Source: Altererythrobacter sp. H2
GTDB taxonomy: Bacteria > Pseudomonadota > Alphaproteobacteria > Sphingomonadales > Sphingomonadaceae
Reading direction: 5' to 3'
DNA: 64,000 bases
Assembly: GCF_035319885.1 (NCBI RefSeq)
Contig: NZ_CP141285.1
Coordinates: 3,108,001-3,172,000, forward strand
The notes under the pieces are model-generated. The model ran no database searches, was not told the origin of the DNA, and saw only the letters and a program-made list of their open reading frames with translations. Positions 17,022 through 26,692 of this stretch are shown here, piece by piece. A program made the position numbers and the translations under genes. The stretch's first letter is position 1, and every line of letters begins with the position of its first letter.

Positions 17022-17676
17022 CGCTGAACCCGAGCGCCGTGAAGTCCGCCGGCATCGGCGCAGTGGCGGCAATCGGCGTCTTGCCTGCGCGCGGCACCAC
17101 GATCCCGGCGGCATGGAGCATGGTGCGCCGGGCGCCCTTGCCCACTCCGTGGACCGGGCCATAGACCGGATCGCCCAGCAGCGGCGCGCCCAGACCAGAG
17201 GCGGCATGGACGCGGATCTGGTGGGTGCGCCCCGTTTCAGGCCGGAATTCGACCAGCGTGAGCCCGCCCACGCTTGTCAGCCGACGCCAGTGGGTGACCG
17301 ACGGCTTGCCCTTCTTCGCCGGGATCATGCGCCAGCCCTTTTCGGCGCTGCTGATCTTCGAGAGGGCCAGCTCGATCGTGCCCGCTTCCTCTGCCAGTTC
17401 GCCCGCCAGCACACCCAGATAGCGTTTCTCCACCTGCCGGTCTTCGAAGGCACGCGAAAACCGTGCCAGCGCCTTGGGGTTGCGCGCCAGCAGCAGGCAG
17501 CCGGAGGTGTCGGTGTCGAGCCGATGAACCGGCATCGGCGCGCGCTGGAAGCCCAGCCGCAGCGCATCGAGGTGGTCCTCCAGTGAAGGGCCGCCCTTGC
17601 GCGGCTGCTCCACGGGCAGGCCGCCCGGCTTGTCGATCACCAGCGCTTCGCCGTCTTCGTAGAGAATATCGATCAT
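17014..17676 (-). CDS. RluA-family RNA pseudouridine synthase
   Basis: This 220-residue enzyme isomerises uridine to pseudouridine in rRNA or tRNA. The catalytic Asp is in the family motif HRLDTDTSG, followed by LEVQF-type strands and ETGRTHQIRVHAASGLGAPLLGDPVYG. There is no N-terminal S4 domain, so it belongs to the short RluA-like group; the exact target is unknown. Its ATG overlaps the PabBC stop (ATGA) and its stop overlaps arfB, giving a three-gene operon. Confidence 0.93.
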   Translation of the reverse strand: MIDILYEDGEALVIDKPGGLPVEQPRKGGPSLEDHLDALRLGFQRAPMPVHRLDTDTSGCLLLARNPKALARFSRAFEDRQVEKRYLGVLAGELAEEAGTIELALSKISSAEKGWRMIPAKKGKPSVTHWRRLTSVGGLTLVEFRPETGRTHQIRVHAASGLGAPLLGDPVYGPVHGVGKGARRTMLHAAGIVVPRAGKTPIAATAPMPADFTALGFSDG

Positions 17677-19484
17677 GTCAGAAGCCTTGCTGGGATCAGC
17701 CCGCGCAGCGCGTTGCCGATCAGAAACCCGTGTTCGAGGTCCGCCAGCGACAGCTCCTCCTCGCGTGCAGCACCGCTTTCAAGCAGGGAGCGCCGCAGCA
17801 CGCCCGGCAGCAGGCCGAGCGCGGCAGGGGGGGTCAGCAGCGTGCCGTCCCGCTCGACGAACACACTGGTGAAGCTGCCTTCAGTCAGTTGTCCGCCGGG
17901 GTGGACCAGCAGCGCCTCGACCGCGCCCGCGCCGTGAGCCACGTCCAGCGCATCGGCATAGAACCCCCGGTCGCTGGTCTTGTGGCGCAGGCGCCAGTCG
18001 CCCGGATCGACTGGCAGCGGCAGGGCAATGCATGGCGCGGGATCGGGCAAGGGCGCAGGCAGGGCGCCGGCCTCCAGCGCAATCGCCCCGCTGCGGGCCG
18101 CCAGCAGCCGCACCCGAGCGGGCGCCTCCAGCTCGAAACAGAGCGCCTGGATCTGGTTGCGCACGGCATGGCGATCAAATGCTAAGCCGAGCATGGCCGC
18201 ACTGGCCCTGATCCGCTCGAGGTGCAGCTCCAGCAGCGCGATGCCATGATCGGGATCGAACCGCATGGTCTCGATCAGATCGAATGCCGGAGCCCGCGTA
18301 TCGGCCGCAGAGGCGCGGGCGAACCCGCCCTTGACCAGGCATTCGCGCCATTCCGCCTCGGCCTCGCTGTCGGCCACCACTGCCGAACCGACCCCCAGCA
18401 CCGCGCGGCCGTGACCGTTCTCGACCGGCGAAAGGCGCAAGGTACGGATGGCGACATTGAACGCGGCATCCCCGCCCGCCCCGATCCGGCCGATCGCGCC
18501 GCAATAGGGCCCGCGCGCATCGCGCTCGACCTCGGCGATCAGTTCCATTGCCCGGATCTTGGGCGCGCCGGTGATCGAGCCGCACGGAAAGATCGCCCGC
18601 ACCAGATCGAGCGTGCCGGTCCCTTCGGCCAGGTTGGCGCGCACGGTCGACACCATCTGGTGCACCGTGGGATAGCTTTCGACCGCGAACGGCGCGTCAA
18701 CCTTGACGCTGCCCGGCTCAGCCACGCGGGAGAGATCGTTGCGCAGCAGGTCGACGATCATCAGGTTCTCGGCCCGGTCCTTGACCGATGCCCCCAGTTC
18801 GGCGGCCAGCGCCGCATCCTGAGCCGCGTCGGCGCTACGGGGCCGGGTGCCCTTCATCGGCTTGGCCTTCACGGCGCGGCCATGGCGGGCAACAAACAGC
18901 TCGGGCGAGAGGCTGAGCAGCCAGTCACTGCCGTCGAACACCACCCCGCCATAACCCGCCCCCGCTGCCGGGCGCAGCGCGCGGTACAGCGCCAGTTCGT
19001 CACCGCGATAGGATCCGGTGAGCGGGAAAGTGAGGTTGACCTGGTAAATGTCGCCCGCCCGGATCGCTTCCTGCATCTGCGCGAAAGCCTGGCAATAAGC
19101 GCCGAAAGAGAGCTGCGGCTCGAGCGGGCCGATCGATCCCTCACCGGGCGCGCGCGCCGCCAGCCAGTCGGCCACCTCGGCAGCCGGAATCACCTGCTCT
19201 TCGCCAAACAGGCCAAGCCAGACGAGCGGCCCGGCCCCGCCCGCGCGCGCATCGGCCAGCGGCGCGAGGCGGGGCTCCAGCGCCAGACCGGCCTCGTAGG
19301 CAATATAGCCCACCAGCGCGCCGCCCTGCGCCTGCTGCGCCGCATCCGCTGCTGCCAGCACGGCGGCCACCTCTCCCGGCAGCCGCGCGACGAACACTTC
19401 GCGCGGGTTTTCGTAGAAATGCGCGTCCGCCGCACCGGTGCTGCGGGCGTCGTCAAGCAGGACAAAGGGCGTGCGGCCAGCCAT
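17673..19484 (-). CDS. pabB: Aminodeoxychorismate synthase component I / aminodeoxychorismate lyase fusion
   Basis: This 603-residue bifunctional protein makes p-aminobenzoate for folate. Residues 1 to about 385 are the chorismate-binding PabB domain: KPMKGTRPR with the Lys typical of ADC synthase, [14 protein letters not shown] and [16 protein letters not shown]. Residues about 395-603 are a PLP-dependent fold IV domain (PabC): [22 protein letters not shown], the PLP lysine in [10 protein letters not shown], and [15 protein letters not shown]. Both halves look intact. The fusion is frequent in Alphaproteobacteria. The amidotransferase partner PabA is not in the window. Confidence 0.95.
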   Translation of the reverse strand: MAGRTPFVLLDDARSTGAADAHFYENPREVFVARLPGEVAAVLAAADAAQQAQGGALVGYIAYEAGLALEPRLAPLADARAGGAGPLVWLGLFGEEQVIPAAEVADWLAARAPGEGSIGPLEPQLSFGAYCQAFAQMQEAIRAGDIYQVNLTFPLTGSYRGDELALYRALRPAAGAGYGGVVFDGSDWLLSLSPELFVARHGRAVKAKPMKGTRPRSADAAQDAALAAELGASVKDRAENLMIVDLLRNDLSRVAEPGSVKVDAPFAVESYPTVHQMVSTVRANLAEGTGTLDLVRAIFPCGSITGAPKIRAMELIAEVERDARGPYCGAIGRIGAGGDAAFNVAIRTLRLSPVENGHGRAVLGVGSAVVADSEAEAEWRECLVKGGFARASAADTRAPAFDLIETMRFDPDHGIALLELHLERIRASAAMLGLAFDRHAVRNQIQALCFELEAPARVRLLAARSGAIALEAGALPAPLPDPAPCIALPLPVDPGDWRLRHKTSDRGFYADALDVAHGAGAVEALLVHPGGQLTEGSFTSVFVERDGTLLTPPAALGLLPGVLRRSLLESGAAREEELSLADLEHGFLIGNALRGLIPARLLT

Positions 19485-19586
19485 GGCGTTGCCTTAACCG
19501 CTTTGCGCCCCAAGTCGAGTGTTGACCGGCAGGCCGGTGCTGGCCATGTGCCCGGCAGGGGTTTGAAAAAAGGGACGCAGCCGCAC

Positions 19587-21161
19587 GTGGGACAGATCTA
19601 TCTCGGCCTCGCCGCCAATGGCGAAAAGCAATATCTCGACCTTCGCCGGGCCAATCGCCACGGGCTGGTGGCAGGCGCGACCGGCACCGGGAAGACCGTG
19701 ACGTTGCAAGGGCTGGCCGAGTGCTTCTCGGCCGAAGGCGTGCCCGTTTTCGTGGCCGACGTGAAGGGCGATCTGTCTGGCGTGGCCATGCCCGGATCGC
19801 CCCAGTTCAAGCACGCCGCCAGCCTGGAGAAGCGGGCGCAGGACCTGGGGATCGAGGACTACGGCTATTCCGACAATCCGGTGATGTTCTGGGATCTCTA
19901 TGGCGAGCAGGGCCATCCGATCCGCACCACGGTGTCCGAAATGGGCCCGCTGCTGCTGGCCCGCCTGCTCGATCTGAACGAGACTCAGGAAGGCGTGCTG
20001 CAGATCGTGTTCCGTCACGCCGACGAGAACGGCCTGCTGCTGCTCGACTTTGCCGATCTGCAGGCGGTCCTTGGCTGGGCACAGGAAAACGCCAGCGAAC
20101 TTTCGGGCAAATACGGCAATGTCGCCAAGCCCACGGTCGGCGCGATCCAGCGCCAGCTGCTGAGTTTCGAGGCGCAGGGAGCGGACCGGTTCTTCGGCGA
20201 ACCCGCGCTGGAAATCGACGATTTCCTGCAGGTGGACGACCAGGGGCGCGGCTATATCAACGTGCTCGCTGCAGATCAGCTGATGCGCAGCCCCAAGCTC
20301 TATGCCACGTTCCTGCTGTGGCTGCTGGCCGAGCTGTTCGAGAGCCTGCCCGAAGTGGGCGACCCGGAAAAGCCGAGGCTGGTGTTCTTCTTTGACGAGG
20401 CACACCTGTTGTTCGACGATGCTCCCAAGGCACTGCAGGACAAGATCGAACAGGTCGTGCGCCTGATCCGCTCCAAGGGCGTCGGCGTCTATTTCGTCAC
20501 CCAGAACCCAATCGACATTCCGGAAGAGGTCGCCGGGCAGCTCGGCAACCGGGTCCAGCACGCCCTGCGCGCTTTCACCCCGCGTGACCAGCGGGCGATC
20601 AGGGCAGCGGCGGAGACCTTCCGCATCAACCCCGATCTCGACGTCGAGGCGGCAATCACCGAGCTGAAAACGGGCGAAGCGCTGGTCTCCACCCTTGATG
20701 GCGATGGCGCGCCTACGGTTGTCCAGCGCACCCTGATCCGTCCGCCGCGCAGCCGCCTCGGCCCGGTCACGCCGAAGGAACGGGCGATCGTCCAGTCGGT
20801 CAGCCCGCTTGACGGCAAATACGACACCGCGGTCAACCGCGAGAGCGCCGCCGAAGTGCTGATCGCCAAGGCCGCCGATGCCGCCGCCACAGCCGAGGAA
20901 GTGGCCGAACAGGGCGAAGAAGTGGTCCGCAGCCGTGCCCGCAAGACCACCAGCCTGTGGGAAAAAGCGGGCAAAGCCGCCGCCGGGGCTGCCGCCAGCA
21001 GCGCCGCCACCATCCTCGCCGCCAAGATCACCGGCAAGAAGAGCCGCTCCAGCGCCACCCGCAACGCGGCGACGGCAGCGGCCGGGACGATCGCGACCGA
21101 GTTCGGCGGCAGCATCGCAGGCCGGTTCGTGCGCAACCTGATCGGCGGGCTGATGCGCTGA
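19587..21161 (+). CDS. HerA-like/DUF853 P-loop ATPase
   Basis: This is a 524-residue helicase-HerA-like (DUF853) protein, a hexameric FtsK/HerA-type ATPase of unknown biological role. Walker A is [13 protein letters not shown] near residue 30 and Walker B is [16 protein letters not shown]; an arginine/sensor segment [14 protein letters not shown] follows. The C-terminal 100 residues are Ala- and Lys-rich with a run of basic residues ([10 protein letters not shown]) and a glycine-rich amphipathic end. I chose the GTG at 19587 (VGQIYLG) because family members begin a few residues before IxLG; an in-frame TTG at 19563 is the alternative. The gene diverges from pabBC and converges with the sensor kinase. 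Confidence 0.88.
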   Translation: MGQIYLGLAANGEKQYLDLRRANRHGLVAGATGTGKTVTLQGLAECFSAEGVPVFVADVKGDLSGVAMPGSPQFKHAASLEKRAQDLGIEDYGYSDNPVMFWDLYGEQGHPIRTTVSEMGPLLLARLLDLNETQEGVLQIVFRHADENGLLLLDFADLQAVLGWAQENASELSGKYGNVAKPTVGAIQRQLLSFEAQGADRFFGEPALEIDDFLQVDDQGRGYINVLAADQLMRSPKLYATFLLWLLAELFESLPEVGDPEKPRLVFFFDEAHLLFDDAPKALQDKIEQVVRLIRSKGVGVYFVTQNPIDIPEEVAGQLGNRVQHALRAFTPRDQRAIRAAAETFRINPDLDVEAAITELKTGEALVSTLDGDGAPTVVQRTLIRPPRSRLGPVTPKERAIVQSVSPLDGKYDTAVNRESAAEVLIAKAADAAATAEEVAEQGEEVVRSRARKTTSLWEKAGKAAAGAAASSAATILAAKITGKKSRSSATRNAATAAAGTIATEFGGSIAGRFVRNLIGGLMR

Positions 21162-21173
21162 TCGGCGCAATTG

Positions 21174-22586
21174 TCAGCCGAGCGGCAACCTGATCTCTGC
21201 GCGCAGTCCCCCTTCGGGGCGGTTGGAAAGGGCCAGCTCACCGCCGTGTTGCTCGGCAATGGCCCGGGCGATGGCGAGCCCCAGGCCGGTGCCACCGGTC
21301 TGACGGTTGCGGCTGACCTCGCCTCGCGCGAAGGGTTCGAGCATGGCCGGGATCCGGTCCGCAGGGATGCCGGGGCCGTCATCGTCGACCCGCAGCACGG
21401 CGTGGCTGCCGTCCGAAACCACGCTGACGCGCGCCGCCCCGCCATAACGCACTGCGTTGGCAACCAGGTTGCGCAGTGCACGGCGGAGCCAGCTGTCCTG
21501 CGCCGGAGCCACCACCCGCGCGCCCTCGACCAGATTGACTGGCTCGCCCAGGTCCTCGAACTCGCTCACTACCATAGCGCTGAGCGCGACCAGGTCAGTC
21601 GGTTCCCGTTCACCTGCCGGACGCCCGACCCGGGCGAGCATCAGGATATCGTCGAGGGTCCGGGTAATGTCCTCGATCGTTCCGGCCATGCGGGCGCGCT
21701 GGGTGGAATCGTCGACGCTCTCGATCCGCACCCGGAGCGCAGCCAGGGGCGTCTTGAGATCGTGTCCGATCGCGCCAAGCATGACGTCCTTTTCGTCGAG
21801 CAGTGCGGCAAGGCGCGCCTCCATCGCATTGTGTGCGGCGATCAGGCGCCGCACGTCGTCCGGCCCGCGCTCGGCCAGCGGCTCGCCCGTCTGCCTCGTC
21901 CCGGCGAATGCTTCCGTACGTCTGGTAAGCTCTGCCAGCGGGCGGGTGATGCGGCGCAGCAACAACCAAAGAGCCAGCGCGAGGACCACGAACAGCACCA
22001 TGGTCTGCACCACGATCGTGCTCGTAACAGCGCGGTCGCCAACGGGGCGCGGAATCCGGGCCACGCTCCACTGGCTTGCGCCTTCGCGCCGCAGAGCGGC
22101 AACCAGCATTGGCCGGCGTCCGGCGCTTTCCCGCTCCATCCGCTGAGCCATCCGGGGACGGGAAGCGACGAACGGGTCCGTCGCCACGGGCCTGGTGAGG
22201 ACCAGCACTTCCGCCACCGGCACGCCCTGACTGGCGAGCAAGTCGGCGAGGTCAGCTTCTCGCGCAGCGTCGCGCTTTTCGCCGGGCAAAATCACCGGCC
22301 GTTCAGTCCACTCCAGACGAAGAGGGCGCGGCAGGCGCGGGGCGAGAGTGCGCATTCGCCGCTCCCGCCGGCGATCCATCGCTCGGTTCCGATCCGAGAC
22401 CCGATCAAGGGTGCGTGGCGCGTCCTGCCGCACCAGTTGCAGCGCAGCGGCGTTCAGCATCGCGGCATCGCGCCGGTTCTCTGCCGCACGCAGCAGCAGC
22501 GCCGCCGAGACGCCTTGCGCCACCAGCAAGGCCAGCATGACCGCCAACAGCACTTGCCCGCGCAGGCTTCCGGGTATCAGGCGCAT
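21174..22586 (-). CDS. Two-component sensor histidine kinase (EnvZ-like)
   Basis: This is a 470-residue membrane kinase. TM1 is at about 10-30 (LLAVMLALLVAQGVSAALLL), an Arg-rich periplasmic sensor of about 130 residues follows, and TM2 is at about 180-200 (TMVLFVVLALALWLLLRRI). A HAMP linker leads to the dimerisation domain with the phosphorylated His in IGHDLKTPLAALR. The catalytic domain has the N box (LRNLVANAVRYGG), G1 (VDDDGPGIP) and G2 (TGGTGLGLAIARAIAEQHGG). The ATG at 22586 lies 13 bases after the response-regulator stop and is preferred over upstream in-frame codons that would overlap it. The signal is unknown. Confidence 0.94.
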   Translation of the reverse strand: MRLIPGSLRGQVLLAVMLALLVAQGVSAALLLRAAENRRDAAMLNAAALQLVRQDAPRTLDRVSDRNRAMDRRRERRMRTLAPRLPRPLRLEWTERPVILPGEKRDAAREADLADLLASQGVPVAEVLVLTRPVATDPFVASRPRMAQRMERESAGRRPMLVAALRREGASQWSVARIPRPVGDRAVTSTIVVQTMVLFVVLALALWLLLRRITRPLAELTRRTEAFAGTRQTGEPLAERGPDDVRRLIAAHNAMEARLAALLDEKDVMLGAIGHDLKTPLAALRVRIESVDDSTQRARMAGTIEDITRTLDDILMLARVGRPAGEREPTDLVALSAMVVSEFEDLGEPVNLVEGARVVAPAQDSWLRRALRNLVANAVRYGGAARVSVVSDGSHAVLRVDDDGPGIPADRIPAMLEPFARGEVSRNRQTGGTGLGLAIARAIAEQHGGELALSNRPEGGLRAEIRLPLG

Positions 22587-22599
22587 GGTGAGGCCATAG

Positions 22600-23334
22600 T
22601 CAGACGCTATCCGGCATGACACGGCGGACATCAGCGGCGAGGCAGTATCCGCCTGCACGCACGGTCTGGATCAGAACCGGGCTGCGGCTGTCCACCTCGA
22701 CCTTGCGGCGCAGGCGGCTGACCTGGTTGTCGACCGCGCGGTCAAACAGATGCGCCTCGCGGCCCTGGACCATGTCGAGCAGCCGGTCCCGGTCCAGCAC
22801 CTGGCGCGGATGGTCGAGCAAAGTCTGAAGCAGGCGGAACTCGGCAGTGGTGAGCGGCACCAGCGTGCCGGCCGGATCGGTCAGGCGGCGGCGCAGGGGA
22901 TCGAGCCGCCAGCCTTCGAACAGGTAGTGCGCGTCGGTATCGGGCGAAGGTGCGGCGCGGCCCGCCCGGCGCAGGACCGAGCGGATCCGGGCAACCAGTT
23001 CGCGCGGCTCGAACGGCTTTGTGACATAGTCATCGGCCCCGATTTCCAGCCCGACGATCCGGTCGGTCGCCTCACCCCGGGCGGTAAGCAGGATCACCGG
23101 AATGTCGCGCATCTCAATGAGGTGGCGGCACAGCGACAGGCCGTCCTCGCCTGGCATCATCACGTCTAGCAGGACAAGGTCGGGCCGCAGGTCCAGCAGG
23201 CGGCTGCGCGCCATCGCGGCACTGTCTGCCTCGTGCACGATGAACCCCTGGCCGGAGAGATACTCCGCCAGGGGTTCGCGCAGGGTCGCTTCGTCATCAA
23301 CCAGCAGCAAGGTGACAGGGGCAGGTTCAGTCAT
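22600..23334 (-). CDS. OmpR/PhoB-family response regulator
   Basis: This is a 244-residue response regulator. The receiver domain has acidic residues DDE near the start, the phosphoacceptor Asp in LVLLDVMMPGEDG and the Lys in YVTKPFEPRELVARI. The winged-helix DNA-binding domain at about 145-235 shows LTTAEFRLLQTLLDHPRQVLDRDRLL and RAVDNQVSRLRRKVE. It pairs with the kinase gene downstream in the same operon. An EF-hand protein gene follows upstream on the same strand after about 50 bases, so calcium or envelope stress is a possible but unproven input. Confidence 0.95.
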   Translation of the reverse strand: MTEPAPVTLLLVDDEATLREPLAEYLSGQGFIVHEADSAAMARSRLLDLRPDLVLLDVMMPGEDGLSLCRHLIEMRDIPVILLTARGEATDRIVGLEIGADDYVTKPFEPRELVARIRSVLRRAGRAAPSPDTDAHYLFEGWRLDPLRRRLTDPAGTLVPLTTAEFRLLQTLLDHPRQVLDRDRLLDMVQGREAHLFDRAVDNQVSRLRRKVEVDSRSPVLIQTVRAGGYCLAADVRRVMPDSV

Positions 23335-23382
23335 GGCTGGCTGAGACCCTAGCGACCTGACCCATACTGCGACAAGCGGGGC

Positions 23383-24099
23383 TTACTGTCCGCCGCCGCG
23401 CCGGGCAGCCTGCATGGCGGAGCGGGCCGCGCGATGCTCTTCCGCCGTTACTGTGCCGTTGGCGTCCGCATCCATCCGGGCAAAGCGGGCGGCGATGGCC
23501 GTATCAAATTCGGCGCGGGTGATCGCCTTGTCGCCATTGGCATCAGCCTGGCGGACCAGCCCGCGCATCATGTGCGCGCCGCCCTTGCCGCCCCGCTTGC
23601 CGCGCATGGCGCCGGTTTCGGCACGCTGGCCCTGGCGGGCTTCGCGGGCTTCACCGCCAGCCGCCTTTCGCTGGCCGCGCATTTCACCGCGCTTCTCGCG
23701 CGCTGCTGCCATTTCGGCCGGAGTGACGCCGCCCGAGCCATCGGCATCGAGCATGGCAAAGCGCCGATCGCTCATCTGGCCTGATCTGGCTTCCCGGGCA
23801 GCCCGCCGCTCCGCCATCTTCGCCTTGCGGGCCTGCTGGGCGGCCTGCATCTCGGCCTTGCTGACTTCGCCATTGCCATCGCTGTCGAGCTTGCCGAAGC
23901 GGGCTGCCTGCTGCGCTGCCCGGTCAGCCGCATTGATGACGCCATCGCTGTTTGCATCCATCCGGTCGAACATCTTGCCTGCCCGTTCGGTGAAGGCCGC
24001 AAGGGTCAGATCGCCGCCGCGCATGGGCTGGGCTGCGACACCGGTGGAGGCCACGATGGCAAGTGCGGCGGCGGTGAGGGTGAGAGTAAACTTACGCAT
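23383..24099 (-). CDS. Secreted EF-hand protein with five calcium-binding loops
   Basis: This is a 238-residue periplasmic or secreted protein. A signal peptide (FTLTLTAAALAIVASTGVAAQ) is followed by five EF-hand-like loops: DANSDGVINAAD, DSDGNGEVSKAE, DADGSGGVTPAE, DANGDKAITRAE and DADANGTVTAEE, each with Asp/Asn at the ligand positions and Glu or Asp at position 12. The segments between are rich in Arg, Ala, Gln and Met. The ATG at 24099 follows GGAGAAACCCC; an in-frame codon 150 bases upstream would put the signal peptide inside the protein. It lies upstream of the two-component system on the same strand. Confidence 0.9.
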   Translation of the reverse strand: MRKFTLTLTAAALAIVASTGVAAQPMRGGDLTLAAFTERAGKMFDRMDANSDGVINAADRAAQQAARFGKLDSDGNGEVSKAEMQAAQQARKAKMAERRAAREARSGQMSDRRFAMLDADGSGGVTPAEMAAAREKRGEMRGQRKAAGGEAREARQGQRAETGAMRGKRGGKGGAHMMRGLVRQADANGDKAITRAEFDTAIAARFARMDADANGTVTAEEHRAARSAMQAARRGGGQ

Positions 24100-24272
24100 G
24101 GGGTTTCTCCGTTGGAACCTGGGTGGCAGGTTGCAGCGGCGCCGTTCAAGGAAGGGGGGAGGACGATTGGCGCCGCCACAACCCTTGCCTGCTGCTCTAG
24201 GCCTGCCATGTCGCAGGAATATGCCGCGCCCCGGCCAATTTGTCGCCATTTGTAACGGCGCGCCTCACCCAT

Positions 24273-24683
24273 TCACCCGGCCGCAAGCGATCCTGCCGGC
24301 GCCATGCAGAATGCGTTAAGCTTGTTGCCGTCCGGATCGCGGAAGTATCCCGCGTAGAACACATTGCCCTGGGCGTCTGCTTCGCCGCGCGGGCCGGGCG
24401 CGCCTTCGCAGGTGCCGCCGTGGGCCAGGGCGATATCGTAGAGCCGCTGCACCTGCGCCGGATCCCTCGCCTCGATTGCCACCATTACCCCGTTGCCGAC
24501 CGTGGCGGGCTGCCCGTCGAACGGTTTGGTCAGCGCAATCCCGGCGCCGCCACCCCATTCGCCCCAGGCGATGAAGGTGTCGAAATCCATCATCCGACCC
24601 ACACCCATCTCCTGTGCGATGGCGTCGTAGAACGGGGCACCCTTCTGCAGGTCGTTGGTTCCCAGCGTCACATATCCGAGCAT
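24273..24683 (-). CDS. VOC-family (glyoxalase/dioxygenase fold) protein
   Basis: This is a 136-residue vicinal-oxygen-chelate protein. LGYVTLGTNDLQKGAPFYDAIAQEMG opens the first beta-alpha-beta module; the second contains VAIEARDPAQVQRLYDIALAHGG and the family ending YAGYFRDPDGNKLNAF. Metal ligand residues are not clear at the first position, so a binding or non-enzymatic role is possible. A strong AGGAGGA ribosome site lies directly beside a near-perfect palindrome, suggesting transcriptional control. Confidence 0.88.
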   Translation of the reverse strand: MLGYVTLGTNDLQKGAPFYDAIAQEMGVGRMMDFDTFIAWGEWGGGAGIALTKPFDGQPATVGNGVMVAIEARDPAQVQRLYDIALAHGGTCEGAPGPRGEADAQGNVFYAGYFRDPDGNKLNAFCMAPAGSLAAG

Positions 24684-24694
24684 GATATCCTCCT

Positions 24695-24715
24695 CTTGTC
24701 GCGACTCACGACAAG
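24695..24715. promoter_or_regulatory. Palindromic operator candidate upstream of the VOC gene
   Basis: The arms CTTGTCGCGA and TCACGACAAG flank a central C and match in nine of ten positions. The palindrome abuts the AGGAGG ribosome site of the VOC gene on the minus strand, a position where a bound repressor would block transcription. No regulator gene is adjacent. Confidence 0.55.
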
Positions 24716-24770
24716 GCGGAACATTACGCGAACATAGAGGCGCTCACAAGATCGCCTTCAAGACTTGCTG

Positions 24771-26576
24771 TCACAGCGGCTGGCAGGCCTGCTCCAGCCA
24801 TGCCAGCACCGCGCCCTCGACCTGCGGAGCCAGGATTTCGTAGGTGCGCGCATGGTAGGCGTTCCACCATTCGACCTCTTGCGGGGTCAGCAGCCCGGCA
24901 TCGACCAGGGTGGCATCAATCGGTGCCCAGGTCAGGTTCTCGAACCCGAGATACTCGCCTTCAGCGCCCTCAATCGCGCGCGGCTCGACCAGCACCAGGT
25001 TCTCGATCCGGATGCCGAAGTGGCCCGCCTTGTAGTAACCAGGCTCGTTCGACAGGATCATCCCTGCATGCAGTTCCTGCGTGGTCCCGGCCTGCCCGCC
25101 GGTCGCCTTGGCGATCCGCTGGGGCCCTTCGTGGACCGAGAGGTAGCTGCCGACCCCGTGCCCGGTACCGTGGGCATAGTCGACCCCGGCCTGCCACAGG
25201 TACTGACGGGCAAAGGCATCGAGCTGGCTGCCGTTGGTCCCCTGCGGAAACACCGCGCGGGCAATGGCGATATGGCCCTTGAGCACGCGGGTGAAGCGGT
25301 CCTTGTGCTCGGGCGTGGGCTCACCGGGCCCGATCCACACTGTGCGGGTGATGTCGGTGGTGCCATCAAGATATTGCGCGCCCGAATCGCACAGGAACAC
25401 GCTGCCGGGGTCAATCGGCAGGTTCGAGTCCTCGTCCACCCGGTAGTGCGGGATCGCGGCATGGGGCCCCGCGGCGGAAATGGTGTCGAAGCTCTGGTCC
25501 TTGAGCAGCCCGGTCTCCTCACGGAACCCTCGCAGCGCGGCGACGGCGGAAAGCTCGGTCTCGCCGCCCTTGGGCGCTTCAACCGACAGCCAGTGGAGGA
25601 ACTTCGCAATCGCCGCCCCGTCACGCGCCTGGGCGCTGCGCTGCCCCGCCTGCTCGACCGGGTTCTTGATCGCGCGCGGCAGGATGGTGGGATCGCGGCT
25701 GGCGACGACCGTGGCCCCGGCTGCCTCCAGCGCTGACGAAATTGCTGCAACCCCGTAGTCCGGATCGACTGCAACGCTCTTGCCCGCCAATCCGACCAAC
25801 GCCTGCTCAAACGCATCACGCGGACGCACGGTTACGGCGTTGCCGAGGTGCTGGACCAGGTCGGGCGTGACTTTCTCGGGCGCGATGAACAGCTCCGCCG
25901 TGCCATCGGCGTGGGCAAGGACATAGGACAGCGCGACCGGCGTACGCTCCACGTCGGCCCCGCGGATATTGAGCAGCCAGGCCACCGAGTCGAGCGCGCT
26001 GATCACCGCCGCGTCGAGCCCTTCGGCTTTGAGCCAGTCAGCCACTTCAGCCCGCTTGTCGGCGCTGGAACGGCCCGCGTGGCTCTCGTCATGGACCACG
26101 GCGGGCGCAGGCGATGGCGCAGGCCGGTCAGCCCATACCGCGTCGACCGGATTGCTGGAAACAGCGACCAGCTCGCCGCCCTTTTTGGCCAGTGCCTTGC
26201 CTACCATGTCGGCCCAGCCGCGCGAGTGGAGCCAGGCGTCATAGCCGATCTTGGCACCATCCGGCGCGTTGGCGGCAAGCCACTTGGCGTGAGAAGTGGC
26301 AGGTACGCTCTGGTATTCGAACAGGCGCTCGTCGACCTGCTCGCGCACCTGGATGGTGTAGCGCCCGTCGATGAAGATCGCCGCCCGGTCCTTCAGTACG
26401 ATGGCGCTGCCGGCCGAGCCGCCGAACCCGGTCAGCCAGGCGAGCCGCTGGGCATAAGCCCCGATGTATTCGCTCATGTGCTCGTCGCTGATGGGCACAA
26501 CGAACCCGTCCAGCCCCCGCCGCTTCAGCTCCTCGCGCAGGGCGGACAGGCGGCTTTCGTGGGTCTGCATCAGCAT
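24771..26576 (-). CDS. Xaa-Pro aminopeptidase (M24B aminopeptidase P)
   Basis: This is a 601-residue metallopeptidase that removes an N-terminal residue before proline. It has two creatinase-like N-terminal domains and a C-terminal pita-bread domain. The five metal ligands are visible in CDSGAQYLDGTTDITRT (two Asp), HGTGHGVGSYLSVHEGP (His), LSNEPGYY (Glu) and the Glu of GIRIENLVLVE. Length matches the long cytosolic aminopeptidase P group. There is no signal peptide. It diverges from the oligopeptidase B gene, so the pair may form a peptide-degradation unit. Confidence 0.95.
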   Translation of the reverse strand: MLMQTHESRLSALREELKRRGLDGFVVPISDEHMSEYIGAYAQRLAWLTGFGGSAGSAIVLKDRAAIFIDGRYTIQVREQVDERLFEYQSVPATSHAKWLAANAPDGAKIGYDAWLHSRGWADMVGKALAKKGGELVAVSSNPVDAVWADRPAPSPAPAVVHDESHAGRSSADKRAEVADWLKAEGLDAAVISALDSVAWLLNIRGADVERTPVALSYVLAHADGTAELFIAPEKVTPDLVQHLGNAVTVRPRDAFEQALVGLAGKSVAVDPDYGVAAISSALEAAGATVVASRDPTILPRAIKNPVEQAGQRSAQARDGAAIAKFLHWLSVEAPKGGETELSAVAALRGFREETGLLKDQSFDTISAAGPHAAIPHYRVDEDSNLPIDPGSVFLCDSGAQYLDGTTDITRTVWIGPGEPTPEHKDRFTRVLKGHIAIARAVFPQGTNGSQLDAFARQYLWQAGVDYAHGTGHGVGSYLSVHEGPQRIAKATGGQAGTTQELHAGMILSNEPGYYKAGHFGIRIENLVLVEPRAIEGAEGEYLGFENLTWAPIDATLVDAGLLTPQEVEWWNAYHARTYEILAPQVEGAVLAWLEQACQPL

Positions 26577-26692
26577 GGCAAAGTTCCTCGTTTATCCGGC
26601 AGGCGGGGCTTGCCGCGTAGAGCCAAGCAACATAGTCAATCGGGCCGAGCCTTTCCAGCCGTGACGCCGCCACAAAACCGGAGCCTGCCCTC

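Noticed and set aside
18222-19586. In-frame extension of the HerA-like gene far upstream
   Set aside because: It would run antisense through pabBC; homologues begin near the GTG at 19587.
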